Shown here in pieces: positions 9,197 through 21,953 of a DNA stretch of 64,000 nucleotides. The position numbers and the translations under genes were made by a program. The DNA is from Brachyhypopomus gauderio (Eukaryota > Chordata > Actinopteri > Gymnotiformes > Hypopomidae). The stretch spans positions 11,838,183 through 11,902,182 of the forward strand of contig NC_135220.1 in NCBI RefSeq assembly GCF_052324685.1, in the 5' to 3' direction. Under the pieces are notes generated by a model. That model was given only the letters and a program-made list of their open reading frames with translations, had not been told where the DNA came from and did no database searches. The first letter of the stretch is position 1, and every line of letters begins with the position of its first letter.

Positions 9197-12100
9197 GTCT
9201 CGGGGGCTGAATGGGGCCTGTGCGGAGGCGGGGACAGCGGGGTAGCGACATGCTGAGTGAGAGGCTCGGACATCGCTTTTGTCCGTCCAGAAGAAGGCGA
9301 AGGAGGGAGCGAGGCATCAGAGCACCGTCTACTGACTCTGGTAATAGTCCTCAGTAGTAGGTCGCTTGGCGCTGGGTGAAGACTCGTCTGGGTCGGAGCT
9401 GAGGCAGCGCTTACGTTTGTCTAAGCTGTGGCCAGAGCAACACTCCATACGAGGCTCCTCCTCCAAGTTGTGCCTCCTCCTCTTCTTATTCTTCTTTTTG
9501 TGTCGGAAGGAGCTGCTGTCCCCATTCCTGTCTGATGGGTCCCTCTCAGAACTCCTGCAGATTGAAAATGATTTTGCTTAAGGAAACTCTAGTACCCTTT
9601 CTGGCTTATGATTGCTAGATTTTCTACAACAGTAACAGTTCTGTTTGCTGACCCCTCCTGGTCACACACAGTATAGCAATGGCCGTTCTCATGCAACATA
9701 AATAGCTCCTTACCTCCGCTTGTCCTTGTTCTTCTTTCTGGATTTCTTGTGTTTTTTGACAGGCCGCTCTTCACATGGATCCTCCCTGTCCGACAGGCTA
9801 CGCTTTTGTGCCTGGGGCCGCGGGGCAGGGCTGGCGGGGCGTGGTGCTTTAGCCCGCTTGTGTCCCGAGCTGTGGAAGAGGGGACCATCCATCCCACCTT
9901 TCCCGTCGGATGCCTTGGCACCAGGGTAAGACTTCCCTGTGCCATTATCCAAGGCTCCGCCTTCCTGGTCGGACTCGTCGGATGACTCTTGGCCATACGG
10001 AACCAGGAAAGTTGCTTTATTGTGAGCGGCGGCGCCACCGTTCACCTGCACAGGCCGTCTGAGGTCTGAGGTAGACTGTGGTGCGCTGGAGGAAGAGGAC
10101 GAGGGCAGTGGGCGCAGGTGGGATGCGGCAGCCGAAGAACTGCAGGGGCTGGGCTGGCTCTTCGGGACACTGCTGCCAGGCTTTGAGCCACCTTGGTCCT
10201 CCTTCATGGGAGAGTTATTCTGCAAAGTGAACAGCGGTCAGTTATGGGAAATCTGAATATAAGGAACAGAAAGTAAGAGTTTAACAGTGTAAACAAACAA
10301 AACACAGTCCTCTCAATTATACTAGTGAACAATAACAACCAGTTCCCAGTCAGATTTCCTGGCATGGTGCAGTAGTGTGGTGATACCTTTGCCATGTGAG
10401 GAGGAAGCTGTGGACTGATGATGGAGGTGGAGGTGAACTGAGGCCCGTTCACCTTGGCCGTGCTGACCGGGCGAGGGGAGCAATGACCGGGACCACGGGT
10501 CACAGAGTTACAGTCAATAAAAGTGTATAAAATGCCTTTCTAAATATTCCACTATTCAAAAATCTGGAGCTGGTTTAAACATTAAGTTGAACTTACCGGA
10601 TGTAGAACAGTAAATATGCTTGTTGATTCAGCACTGATTGTATGTCGCTTACAGTTACTGATGCGTCGTTCATCTTATACCACTGCCCATTACCAGACTG
10701 AAATAAAAACATTATTCCATCCATTAGCTAGAGCAGAAACTCAGTGCAAAAACGCAGAGAATGCTGAAACCGCGCAGCACATCAAACCTTCACATAGCAG
10801 TAGTAGTGTCCGGCGTGGCAGCTAAACCCGGAGTGGACCAGCACAGCGTACAGGCCGTAGAGCTGTGGCTCTCCGTGGGACTGCGACATGAACGGACGCA
10901 TGTCCAGATACTCTGGATACCTCACGTCCTGCACAGGGGGACAGAGAACAGTTGTGCAACGGCATAGATCACGTGAAACGACTAAGGAAAGTGTACAACA
11001 GTGCGGCAGAATTAAGTACGGTGGTCAAACCTTTGCAATTTTGCCTCCGTAGAAGTCAAAGCGCTTTAGAGTAATGGTGAGCACATTCGAGCTACGGTGG
11101 ACGGTAAATCTTTTTGAGGCATGAACCATTTTGTTACATCTACAAACACTACCAAATTCACAATGAGGACAGAAAAGATAATAGGCAACACAGACCACAG
11201 TAAATTCACCACTAGTGGTCCCATGACAACAAATAGAGCTTGGTTTATCTCCAGAGATAAACCGGTGTGCCTCATACTTATCCAAGATAGTCTTGCCGTG
11301 TGTTAAGGGACAGAAGTAAACAGCACCTTTATCCCTCTTATCCATTGGTTTCAAAGCACTCTGTAGTACGTGGCCGAAGACGGCTTTTTGAGTTTTATGT
11401 GAAAATATTTTGAAAATGAGGCTGGCAGTTTGTATCCGCCTTCCTGAGTCTAAAGTTACTGGTCATGCTACTTTTGGAAAACACACATGGTTACCCTGTT
11501 GGACGGCATGGTGGAGCAGATCTGAGCTGGGACACTTACTTGGTGCACTTGTAGGCATTGTCTCCATCAAGCTGCTCAGGCTTAACAAACTGCTCAAGAG
11601 CTTTGGTGATGGTTGGAGCAGTCTACAAAACACATGTAAACACGCTTAGGCACAGACACAGGGCTAAAGAAAATCTTGTCAAACTGATCCTATGATGCTT
11701 TACATCTCAGACACCAGTTTGGGACAAGCAATTATCAATTCACTAAGTAATCATTAATTCACTAAGACAGCAACTCTCACTACGAGACTAAATTGTAAGC
11801 CAGACATGCCATGATTAGCAGACCTAATTAATAATCTAAACAAATGTCCACCTCACACATGTACACACACACACGCACACACACTTTAACAAACTGATAG
11901 AATCAATTTCAAAGCCCAGATCATTTCTAGGCACATCTTTATAAAAGATACAACAAAGTGACTAATGGCTACCTCAATGTCCAGTGCAATGTCCAAATAC
12001 TGATCAAACGTATCAGATACTCCATTGCAATTCAAACACTCCACTGTGAAATCAGAAAGAATATAATCAATTTAACTGATCAAAAACATCTCAAATAGCA

Positions 12101-12317
12101 TTGCCAGTCATACACATTGAACACTTATGAAATAAATAACTTATAGTAACGTTTTACAGTAAATACCATTTTACCATTTGATGTTCACAAATTGGAATGA
12201 AGTATGACTGACAAACTCACATCTTGATCTCAGGTAACCTCCAAATATCTGATGGATCAGAGTGGTCGCCTGTGTTTGCCTGTCCAGTCTGATTAAATAA
12301 AAACATCAGACAAGGCT
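9197..12317. repeat. Segmental tandem duplication, copy 1 (partner 13553-16905)
   Basis: Both copies begin at CGTCTCGGGGGCTGAATG and end at AACATCAGACAAGGC. In copy 1 that end is followed by a jump into usp42 exon sequence, in copy 2 by unique intron. Offset is 4589 bp through most of the shared part and 4587 bp after a CA-repeat length change. The last third of the exon-bearing part differs by internal deletions. Confidence 0.85.
9329..12288 (-). pseudogene. usp42 3'-half tandem copy (last 9 exons), open but without the Cys-box exons
   Basis: Exons matching the last nine of the upstream gene: 12288-12221, 12043-11973, 11622-11540, 11139-11031, 10928-10788, 10697-10597, 10462-10387, 10219-9714, 9554-9329. 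All splice sites and phases are kept and no stop interrupts them. Identity to 15186-16875 is very high (a handful of substitutions over 1.7 kb), so the duplication is recent or an assembly effect. It lacks the exons with the catalytic cysteine, so alone it cannot be an active enzyme. Its long exon keeps the acidic LVPYGQESSDESD segment that the upstream copy lost, but lacks the Arg/His-rich part. The exons could in principle be joined to the upstream 5' exons as an alternative 3' end. Confidence 0.75.
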
Positions 12318-13552
12318 GTTTTTTGACAGGCCGCTCTTCACATGGATCCTCCCTGTCCGACAGGCTACGCTTTTGTGCCTGGGGCCGTGGGGCAGGGCTG
12401 GCGGGGCGTGGTGCTTTAGCCCGCTTGTGTCCCGAGCTGTGGAAGAGGGGACCATCCATCCCACCTTTCCCGTCGGATGCCTTGGCACCAGGGTAAGACT
12501 TCCCTGTGCCATTATCCAAGGCTCCGCCTTCCTGGTCGGACTCGTCGGATGACTCTTGGCCATACGGAACCAGGAAAGTTGCTTTATTGTGAGCGGCGGC
12601 GCCACCGTTCACCTGCACAGGCCGTCTGAGGTCTGAGGTAGACTATGGTGCGCTGGAGGAAGAGGACGAGGGCAGTGGGCGCAGGTGGGATGCGGCAGCC
12701 AAAGAACTGCAGGGGCTGGGCTGGCTCTTCGGGACACTGCTGCCAGGCTTTGAGCCACCTTGGTCCTCCTTCATGGGAGAGTTATTCTGCAAAGTGAACA
12801 GCAGTCAGTTATGGGAAATCTGAATATCAGGAACAGAAAGTAAGAGTTTAACAGTGTAAACAAACAAAACACAGTCCTCTCAATTATACTAGTGAACAAT
12901 AACAACCAGTTCCCAGTCAGATGTCCTGGCATGGTGCAGTAGTGTGGTGATACCTTTGCCATGTGAGGAGGAAGCTGTGGACTGATGATGGAGGTGGAGG
13001 TGAACTGAGGCCCGTTCACCTTGGCCGTGCTGACCGGGCGAGGGGAGCAATGACCGGGACCACGGGTCACAGAGTTACAGTCAATAAAAGTGTATAAAAT
13101 GCCTTTCTAAATATTCCACTATTCAAAAATCTGGAGCTGGTTTGTAATGGATAATTGAAACTTGGAAAGAAAGTTGACCGTTATGCACCTGAGTGACGTT
13201 AAGTTGGTAATAGACCTCAGTAGTAGGTCGCTTGGCGCTGGGTGAAGACCCGTCTGGGTCGGAGCTGAGGCGGTGCACACACTTCCGCTCCTCACGCGCT
13301 CGTCTGCCTTCTCTAGAGCCTGGCGCACCAGACAGAGATGCCACCGCATCTTCCCTGCAGTCATCGCCGTTGGGCACAAAGGCGTCCGCGGTTGCCACGG
13401 GCCTCTCTAAAGCCACGTGCCCTTCGCCCCCCTGTGAGTAGAGGTCGTGGTTGGCCTCTGGGGGCGCCGTGGTGCCTTTCGTCACATGGGTGTCGTGGCA
13501 GTAGATGGGCTCCTCAGCCGAGGCCATCTGGGTGCAAGGTTGGCTTAGCTGG
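12310..13552 (-). pseudogene. Broken usp42 C-terminal fragment between the two tandem copies
   Basis: It contains a copy of the 76-bp exon (13029-12954) and the 5' part of the long C-terminal exon (from 12786). The exon has an in-frame TAG at 12643-12645 where the other copy has CAG, and it ends abruptly at about 12318 in the middle of the lysine-rich region, where sequence jumps to the intron before exon 12288. The 13141-13552 part fuses pieces of the final exon ([17 protein letters not shown]) to an inner piece of the long exon (LSGAPGS...EGRRA). This is clearly rearranged and non-functional. Confidence 0.75.
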
Positions 13553-16500
13553 CGTCTCGGGGGCTGAATGGGGCTTGTGCGGAGGCGGGGACAGCGGGGG
13601 TAGCGACATGCTGAGTGAGAGGCTCGGACATCGCTTTTGTCTGTCCAGAAGAAGGCGAAGGAGGGAGCGAGGCATCAGAGCACCGTCTACTGACTCTGGT
13701 AATAGTCCTCAGTAGTAGGTCGCTTGGCGCTGGGTGAAGACCCGTCTGGGTCGGAGCTGAGGTGGCGCTTACGTTTGTCTAAGCTGTGGCCAGAGCGACA
13801 CTCCATACGAGGCTCCTCCTCCAAGTTGTGCCTCCTCCTCTTCTTTTTCTTCTCTGATGGGTCCCTCTCAGAACTCCTGCAGATTGAAAAGGATTTTGCT
13901 TAAGGAAACTGTAGTACACTTTCTGGCTTATGGTTGCTAGATTTTCTACAACAGTAACAGTTCCGTTTGCTGACCCCTCCTGGTCACACACAGTATAGCA
14001 ATGGCCGTTCTCATGCAACATAAATAGCTCCTTACCTCCGCTTGTCCTTGTTCTTCTTCTTGGATTTCTTGTGTTTTTTGATAGGCCGCTCTTCACATGG
14101 CTCCTCCCTGTCCGACAGGCTACGCTTTTGTGCCTGGGGCCGCGGGGCAGGGCTGGCGGGGCGTGGTGCTTTAGCCCGCTTGTGTCTCGAGTCTTTCTTC
14201 CCAACATAGTACTCAAATGAGCGAGGGAAGTCACCTTGACCATTCTCCACATCCCGGTCTCGTTCGTCCTTGCTGCTGTGATGGCGCCGGTGGTGGTAGT
14301 GGTCTCGGCGGTGGTGGGTGTGCCCGTCTCGGTGCCGATCTCCCTCTCGCTCTCCAGAGATCCTCTCTCGACTGGCCGAGCGATCCTTATCAGTATGGTG
14401 GTCTCTGTTGGGACGATGGCGATGGCGATGGCGATGGCGGTGCCCGTAGCGCTCCCGACTCCGGGTTTCCCGCTCTTGATAATGTCCCTGCCTGGATCTG
14501 CCTCGCTCCTTCAGGGTGGAGGAAAGGTGTGGCTGCTCAGAGTCTTTATCACACTTCCGCTCCTTATGCGCTCGTCTGCCTTCACTAGAGCCTGGCGCAC
14601 CAGACAGAGATGCTGCCACATCTTCCCTGCGGTCAAGCAGGGAAGCTGCTCTATTGTGAGCGGTGGTGCCACCGTTCACCTGCACAGGCCGTCTGAGGTC
14701 TGAGGTCGGGGATGCGGCAGCCGAAGAACTGCAGGGGCTGGGCTGGCTCTTCGGGACGCTGCTGCCAGGCTTTGAGCCACCTTGGTCCTCCTTCATGGGA
14801 GAGTTATTCTGCAAAGTGAACAGCGGTCAGTTATGGGAAATCTGAATATAAGGAACAGAAAGTAAGAGTTTAACAGTGTAAACAAACAAAACACAGTCCT
14901 CTCAATTATACTAGTGAACAATAACAACCAGTTCCCAGTCAGATTTCCTGGCATGGTGCAGTAGTGTGGTGATACCTTTGCCATGTGAGGAGGAAGCTGT
15001 GGACTGATGATGGAGGTGGAGGTGAACTGAGGCCCGTTCACCTTGGCCGTGCTGACCGGGCGAGGGGAGCAATGACCGGGACCACGGGTCACAGAGTTAC
15101 AGTCAATAAAAGTGTATAAAATGCCTTTCTAAATATTCCACTATTCAAAAATCTGGAGCTGGTTTAAACATTAAGTTGAACTTACCGGATGTAGAACAGT
15201 AAATATGCTTGTTGATTCAGCACTGATTGTATGTCGCTTACAGTTACTGATGCGTCGTTCATCTTATACCACTGCCCATTACCAGACTGAAATAAAAACA
15301 TTATTCCATCCATTAGCTAGAGCAGAAACTCAGTGCAAAAACGCAGAGAATGCTGAAACCGCGCAGCACATCAAACCTTCACATAGCAGTAGTAGTGTCC
15401 AGCGTGGCAGCTAAACCCGGAGTGGACCAGCACAGCGTACAGGCCGTAGAGCTGTGGCTCTCCGTGGGACTGCGACATGAACGGACGCATGTCCAGATAC
15501 TCTGGATACCTCACGTCCTGCACAGGGGGACAGAGAACAGTTGTGCAATGGCATAGATCACGTGAAACGACTAAGGAAAGTGTACAACAGTGCGGCAGAA
15601 TTAAGTACGGTGGTCAAACCTTTGCAATTTTGCCTCCGTAGAAGTCGAAGCGCTTTAGAGTAATGGTGAGCACATTCGAGCTACGGTGGACGGTAAATCT
15701 TTTCGAGGCATGAACCATTTTGTTACATCTACAAACACAACCAAATTCACAATGAGGACAGAAAAGATAATAGGCAACACAGACCACAGTAAATTCACCA
15801 CTAGTGGTCCCATGACAACAAATAGAGCTTGGTTTATCTCCAGAGATAAACCGGTGTGCCTCATACTTATCCAAGATAGTCTTGCCGTGTGTTAAGGGAC
15901 AGAAGTAAAGAGCACCTTTATCCCTCTTATCCATTGGTTTCAAAGCACTCTGTAGTACGTGGCCGAAGACGGCTTTTTGAGTTTTATGTGAAAATATTTT
16001 GAAAATGAGGCTGGCAGTTTGTATCCGCCTTCCTGAGTCTAAAGTTACTGGTCATGCTACTTTTGGAAAAAACACATGGTTACCCTGTTGGACGGCATGG
16101 TGGAGCAGATCTGAGCTGGGACACTTACTTGGTGCACTTGTAGGCATTGTCTCCATCAAGCTGCTCAGGCTTAACAAACTGCTCAAGAGCTTTGGTGATG
16201 GTTGGAGCAGTCTACAAAACACATGTAAACACGCTTAGGCACAGACACAGGGCTAAAGAAAATCTTGTCAAACTGATCCTATGATGCTTTACATCTCAGA
16301 CACCAGTTTGGGACAAGCAATTATCAATTCACTAAGTAATCATTAATTCACTAAGACAGCAACTCTCACTACGAGACTAAATTGTAAGCCAGACATGCCA
16401 TGATTAGCAGACCTAATTAATAATCTAAACAAATGTCCACCTCACACATGTACACACACACGCACACACACTTTAACAAACTGATAGAATCAATTTCAAA

Positions 16501-16905
16501 GCCCAGATCATTTCTAGGCACATCTTTATAAAAGATACAACAAAGTGACTAATGGCTACCTCAATGTCCAGTGCAATGTCCAAATACTGATCAAACGTAT
16601 CAGATACTCCATTGCAATTCAAACACTCCACTGTGAAATCAGAAAGAATATAATCAATTTAACTGATCAAAAACATCTCAAATAGCATTGCCAGTCATAC
16701 ACATTGAACACTTATGAAATAAATAACTTATAGTAACGTTTTACAGTAAATACCATTTTACCATTTGATGTTCACAAATTGGAATGAAGTATGACTGACA
16801 AACTCACATCTTGATCTCAGGTAACCTCCAAATATCTGATGGATCAGAGTGGTTGCCTGTGTTTGCCTGTCCAGTCTGATTAAATAAAAACATCAGACAA
16901 GGCAG
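13553..16905. repeat. Segmental tandem duplication, copy 2 (partner 9197-12317)
   Basis: This copy is contiguous with the unique upstream part of usp42 and so is probably the original position. Introns as well as exons match copy 1, so the duplication was by DNA, not by retroposition. Confidence 0.85.
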
Positions 16906-17561
16906 AAAATGTAATTTATTCAGATAGAAACTAAAACAAGAAATTAAAAAGAGAATATAAACAAACATGCAATTGTAAGAGTACAGCCTTTAAGTGTATC
17001 TAAACGGCTTTCTGAATAACGCTTTCTAAAAGCACAAAGCAGAACAGAAATGAGGTCTGACGTGAAAAATGCCAGAAACTAGAACGACGCAGCGATTCCC
17101 TGATGGATTCATCTCCACACGTAACTGGAAAAGTCAAACGCTTCATTCTGAATGTAGGCTGCTGGCTGGCCAGTAGTGGAGAGATGTTGAGAAGCAGCAG
17201 CTGGCACCGCATCAAAGCAACTTGGGAGAGAGCGCACAGCCCACATACAGAGCGCTGGTGGACTAACGTGTTAGCCACACATAAACAAGCTGTCGACTGT
17301 GGTATGGAAGAGAGGGGTGAGAGTAAACCACCCTGTATGCCTGTGCAGTTTCTGCACAAATGCAGGACTACTTCTATTTTCTTAGACCAACCTGGCCTCA
17401 TTTAGATACAGGACAATCTTAATAACTGGTGGATACATCAGCAATTTTCTTCACACCGGTATCAAGCACCAGTCTCCGCTCTTTTTTCAGTCAGTGAAAT
17501 GGAAAGCACAAAAAACGCCAAAAAAGGACCCTTGGATCCATGTATTTACTCTCCAAATAAT

Positions 17562-17611
<50 letters not shown>

Positions 17612-19262
17612 ACCTGACTAACAGCCACAGCTGCACCTGCTAGAAGTAACATTTTTAAATATCTGTCTGCAAGAAGAGTCAAGTAACAATTCTGCGACCC
17701 ACAGATATCCAACAAACATGCTAAGAAATAGATGAATGCTAAAATTTCAATAATTTAGCAACTTGAGCAATGATATAGGGTGTGGTCCAAGTAAACATAC
17801 GTGCTCCAAAACAGGCAGGACTCTTGCATAGTGTCCACTGTGTACCGCAAGAACTCATGAGCGTCTTCTTGACTCCCAAAACAGAAATGACTTGCAATAC
17901 CTTTGTAAAAGAAAAGGAGATGGACCACAATTAGAAATGTTCATATTTAATGGTGCTCAAAGGAATATGATGTTGCTTTTGTCCATCACCATTTGCATAC
18001 TCACATTTTAGTTCATTCAGCACACTGATGGGTTTAATGACTTTTCCTGAATTGGCAAACACCTGGGTGATGTGATTCTCCATGATGCACATCATGCAAA
18101 ATCCAGGTTCATGACCTTCGGGGGGAAAAGAGGACTCAGAATTAAGGCATATTAAATATACAGATGGTATCACTAAATACCAGTAGGTAATCTTGAAAGT
18201 TAATAAGCAGTTAATAAGCAGGTAATTAACAAAGCCATGTTTCCAACCAAATGTTTTCTATGTATATCAATTAGAAAACCTTTACGGAAGCAAATAACAT
18301 TGACAAACTCACAATAATGTTAAATAGTTTGTACAAAGGACAACTGCACCCCTTGGTTGATAAAGACTTCATTCAACAGATGGGAAAACATACAATAAAC
18401 CCAAAACATCATAGCAAATGTTCATCAGATCTGCGTTTTGTCTTACAGCATTACATAGAAACTCTGAACACATTGTGAAATTAAGGACTGTGTGTAGATC
18501 ATCCTGAGATGATCGAGATACTGAATGAACTGTTGCAGCCAATGGGAAGAAGCACACTCTGCTCCCAACAAAGACACCTGCTGGTTCATGCAAAACAGAG
18601 GCCTGCTGACACCTCTGTTAACACCTTTTATTGAACAGCCCTAAATATCGTCTCATACCAGTGGACACTCCATTCTTTACCCAACATTGGTCTAGACAAC
18701 CAAGCTTAATTTCTGCTCCTCTCTTGTGATATTAGAAATGTTAGACAATTTACTCTTGTTCAACTTGCAGTCAGCTCAAATAAGGCTGATTACATAATGA
18801 TGCAAGAACTAAAACAGGCTACGTTGGATATGTTAAATACTTTAGAACCAAGATGTGTGGCAGCAGGAGAAGGATGGGGAGTGACTCACATGTTCTGGAA
18901 TGCTCTCTGGACAGCATGTAGTTGGCGAGAGGAGCAGTGTAGGAGAGACACTGAAGGGCAGAGTTTAAAAAACACGTGTTGCCCAGGTTCTCTAGACCTG
19001 CTCCAATACGATGGACCTGGTTCCAATTTAAACAGAGGCGTTCTGCTGGGAACAGGACCATCTGGGGTAGAGGGATGCCATCGCCACTGGCAAGCACCAC
19101 TACATGGACAAACAGAGGCATTCATTACGGCTTTCGTACAGCAACACGGTTGCTTCAGAAATGCTTGCAGGACACAGAACCGGTGCATCCCTGGAACATG
19201 GAGTAAACGGTAAAGTACTCACCAGTTTCCTTGGGCTTATCTTCTCCATGGTCACTATTCAT
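13687..19262 (-). CDS. usp42: Ubiquitin carboxyl-terminal hydrolase 42-like, 13 coding exons
   Basis: Exons (minus): 19262-19223, 19099-18890, 18115-18005, 17900-17801, 16875-16808, 16630-16560, 16211-16129, 15728-15620, 15517-15377, 15286-15186, 15051-14976, 14808-14036, 13876-13687. All junctions are GT/AG and every phase agrees, giving 690 residues. It is a deubiquitinase: the Cys box is [15 protein letters not shown] (exon 2), [13 protein letters not shown] is in exon 4, the finger cysteines are CLNCNG and YKCTKCNKMV, and the His box is [15 protein letters not shown] followed by YKMNDASV. The tail is rich in Arg/His/Ser with a lysine-rich end ([13 protein letters not shown]), as in USP42. 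It is about half the human length, because the long C-terminal exon lacks the acidic LVPYG region. The first Met is the first in exon 1; more 5' exons are possible. The 3' half is duplicated downstream. Confidence 0.85.
17564..17610. repeat. (AAT)n microsatellite in a usp42 intron
   Basis: About 15 AAT units with one early interruption lie between the exons at 16875 and 17801. The rest of that 0.9-kb intron shows nothing else. Confidence 0.95.
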
Positions 19263-19540
19263 TCCTGCCAGATATAATCAGATCGTTGAAGTTAGATGCA
19301 CTTTTCAAGAACTCACCTGTGGTAATTGCTCAGAATGACACAAACAGAACATACATGCTGGCTGGGGGGGTGGGGGGGGGTCACATTGTTACTACTACTA
19401 CTTGAGGTCTACTGCCTCAAGCTTGTACGATAACCTGTTTTGTTACTCAAAATCAAACAGTAAAATGCCTTCAAATTGGATACTCCAACCATTTTTTGGT
19501 ACAGTTCACTGTTGAGAAATTAGTTACAGGTACATGCAGA

Positions 19541-19703
19541 CATGGACGTAATTTTGTAATAAAAAGTGGGGGGGGGGGACATGGATTCGACGCTATTTAA
19601 ATATTTGGTTTTAACCGTAAAAACTGGGGGGGACCAAAACTGGCTTTTGAAAAAGTGGGGGTGACATGTCCCCCCCCCCTCCCCCCCCCAAATTACGTCC
19701 GTG
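19541..19703. mobile_element. hAT-type MITE with G/C runs
   Basis: Ends CATGGACGTAATTTT and AAATTACGTCCGTG are inverted copies with long poly-G and poly-C runs inside. The element is flanked by a perfect 8-bp duplication CATGCAGA (19533-19540 and 19704-19711), the length hAT transposases make. No coding capacity. Confidence 0.85.
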
Positions 19704-19715
19704 CATGCAGATACA

Positions 19716-20043
19716 CAGGGTTGCCAACTCTCACGCATTGAGCGTGAGACACACGCATTTGACTGTCTTCACACGCTCTCACGCCACACTTCCGATTTCT
19801 CACGCAGTGGGTGGGTGGGGGGGTTGCGAACGTAAGTTGTCACCGGCCGGGGTGTAAAATGGACACAAATTAAGTATTATATCGCGATCGATCGCCAGTG
19901 GTTGGCACCAGAGCGAACTAGTAACTCATTGAATCATAGATGTGAATCAGAGGTAAATAAACTAGATTTTTTTTCCGGCTTGAGAAATCGGATGTGTGTC
20001 TCACGCTCAATGCGTCAAATGCGTGTGTCATTTGGCAACCCTG
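19716..20043. mobile_element. hAT-like MITE, copy 1 of 3 (CAGGGTTGCCAA ends)
   Basis: It starts CAGGGTTGCCAACTCTCACG and ends TTGGCAACCCTG, with subterminal TCACGCATTGAGCGTGAG in inverted pairs. It shares internal sequence (ACTAGTAACTCATTGAATCA, the GATCGATCGCCAGTGGTTGG region) with 20874-21226 and 29633-29901. It lies four bases after the target-site duplication of the previous MITE. I see no clear duplication of its own. Confidence 0.8.
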
Positions 20044-20873
20044 TTTAAAATGCAAAAAACCAACCCAGGGCACAGAGGAAGCATGAGTGTGTACTGTTAA
20101 GATCATCAGGTCTATAAGAAAAAAAATAGAGATAAAAGCTATCACAAATAATTAAATACAATTGATTTAAATAGAACAAAAATTCAATAATGAAATGTTA
20201 GAAATAAATTTATAGAGGAAAACACATTATTAAATTTTAAATTAAATGTAGACATTTAAATAAAACGTTTGACATAAAAGATATAAAGTGCATCAAATCA
20301 AAGCTACAGAATAGCTGTGCTTTTCACCTGAGAGCTAAAACAGCTGAATAAATCTGTAAGGCATGGGAGCACATTTTTTCTGTTTCTGAAAGTGACTATA
20401 ATCTGTGCAGATCTCATGACTTCAAGAAGTTTATTCCTCTTATATTCCTTTATTCTTATTGTAAGTGATTATGAACAAGTGATTATAAGAAGGGCTATGG
20501 TGCCATGTGATGTCATTAGAATGTGGGGAGAATGCTTAAGAATTTGATGATGTTTCTTTTTAAAAATGTTTATTTGTATTTGCATTTTCCATGGCAACAT
20601 GGAGAATGTTAACATGGTGGGATTTATGAAAATTGTGCTGAGTCAAAGAAATAACCCATGCTCCATTAATTATAATAATCAAAATGTCCTGTACACATGA
20701 AATAAAGAGCTTGAAAGTCACCAGTAGAATACATATATATATATATAGGTTATTTTTCTAAACCTTAGAAAACTACATACATGTGTATATTACATTTTTA
20801 TTATAAATAAGCCTATGGAAATCAATACTCATAAGCAATGTTCACTAAATGTACTGTCTTATATAGAAGTATA
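20044..20873. other. AT-rich intergenic sequence
   Basis: No exon, RNA gene or repeat is recognisable here apart from a short (TA)n at about 20731-20748. Confidence 0.4.
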
Positions 20874-21226
20874 CAGGGTTGCCAACTTTTGAAGATCGCT
20901 TGGAGTGAGATTTGAACCTGGAGGAGGTGGCGAGTGTAAATTGGTGGCGAACGTAAGTCGTCGACGGGGGGTGAACATAAAATGGACACAAATTAAGTGT
21001 TATATCGCGATCTATCGATAAAATGGACACAAATTAAGTATTATATCGATCGCCGGTGGTTGGCGCCAGAGCGAACTAGTAACTAATTGAATCAGAGATG
21101 TAGATCAGAGATAAATAAACTGGATTTTTTTTTTCGCCGTGAGATATCGCAAGTGTGGCGTGAGAGCGTGTGAAGACGGTCAAATGCGTGTGTCTCACGC
21201 TCAATGCGTGAGAGTTGGCAACCCTG
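20874..21226. mobile_element. hAT-like MITE, copy 2 of 3
   Basis: It has the same CAGGGTTGCCAACT...GTTGGCAACCCTG ends as copy 1. The flanks AGTATA (20868-20873 and 21227-21232) suggest a target-site duplication. An internal stretch (AAATGGACACAAATTAAGT...) is tandemly doubled in this copy only. Confidence 0.8.
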
Positions 21227-21953
21227 AGTATAAAGTTATGTACAGTATATGAACATTTTTTTCTCACCATGAGTGGTAAAATCTGGCGTGTCCATGACGT
21301 GGTTCTGTTCCTGCCCAGGCAGGTCAGTTATCAGAGGGTAAAAACTCATTCTCAAAGTGAAGATTAGAAAATCGCATTAGATTGTAAATCGCAGAGCAAA
21401 ATCTCATACGACCGGTTTTGAGCTTTTCAGCATCGAAACTGAAATCCAAACATTCCACCTTCCCAACCATTCTAAACCAAACATTCTAAGTGGCTTAGCA
21501 CGCGCGATGTCACGACTTCCAAATGTTTTAACCAAAACACCAAATCAGCCAGGCTGCTACAATAACCTGATGAATATGGAGCATAAATATTTGAATCTGA
21601 ATTTTGTATATTTGTATTATATTTACATTACATTTAATAAACTTGAAATATTTAATGGCGTAATTCATACATTTGAATTTTAACAATGCTTTTTTATGTT
21701 TTGAACTTGCGAGATGGTGAAATTTGCTGTTGGAAAAAAATAAATTTCAATATTACAACTTGCATTTTTCACATGAAAAAATGTAGATCCTTAAATTCAA
21801 ATCGCTATGATTCAAAACTCAGAAATACAGATTCAGACCCGCGATGAAACATCCGGGCTTCTCAGGAAAAGTAAACCTTTTAGAGCAATCCAACGCATTA
21901 AACCAATCACAGCGCTGCCTCACTCTCGGTCGCCTTTGTGGCGGAGACAACTA

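Noticed and set aside
10204-10503. 99-residue minus frames repeated at 10204, 12771 and 14793
   Set aside because: Only 76 bp of each is exon ([17 protein letters not shown]); the rest is intron read through. The start Met is not used.
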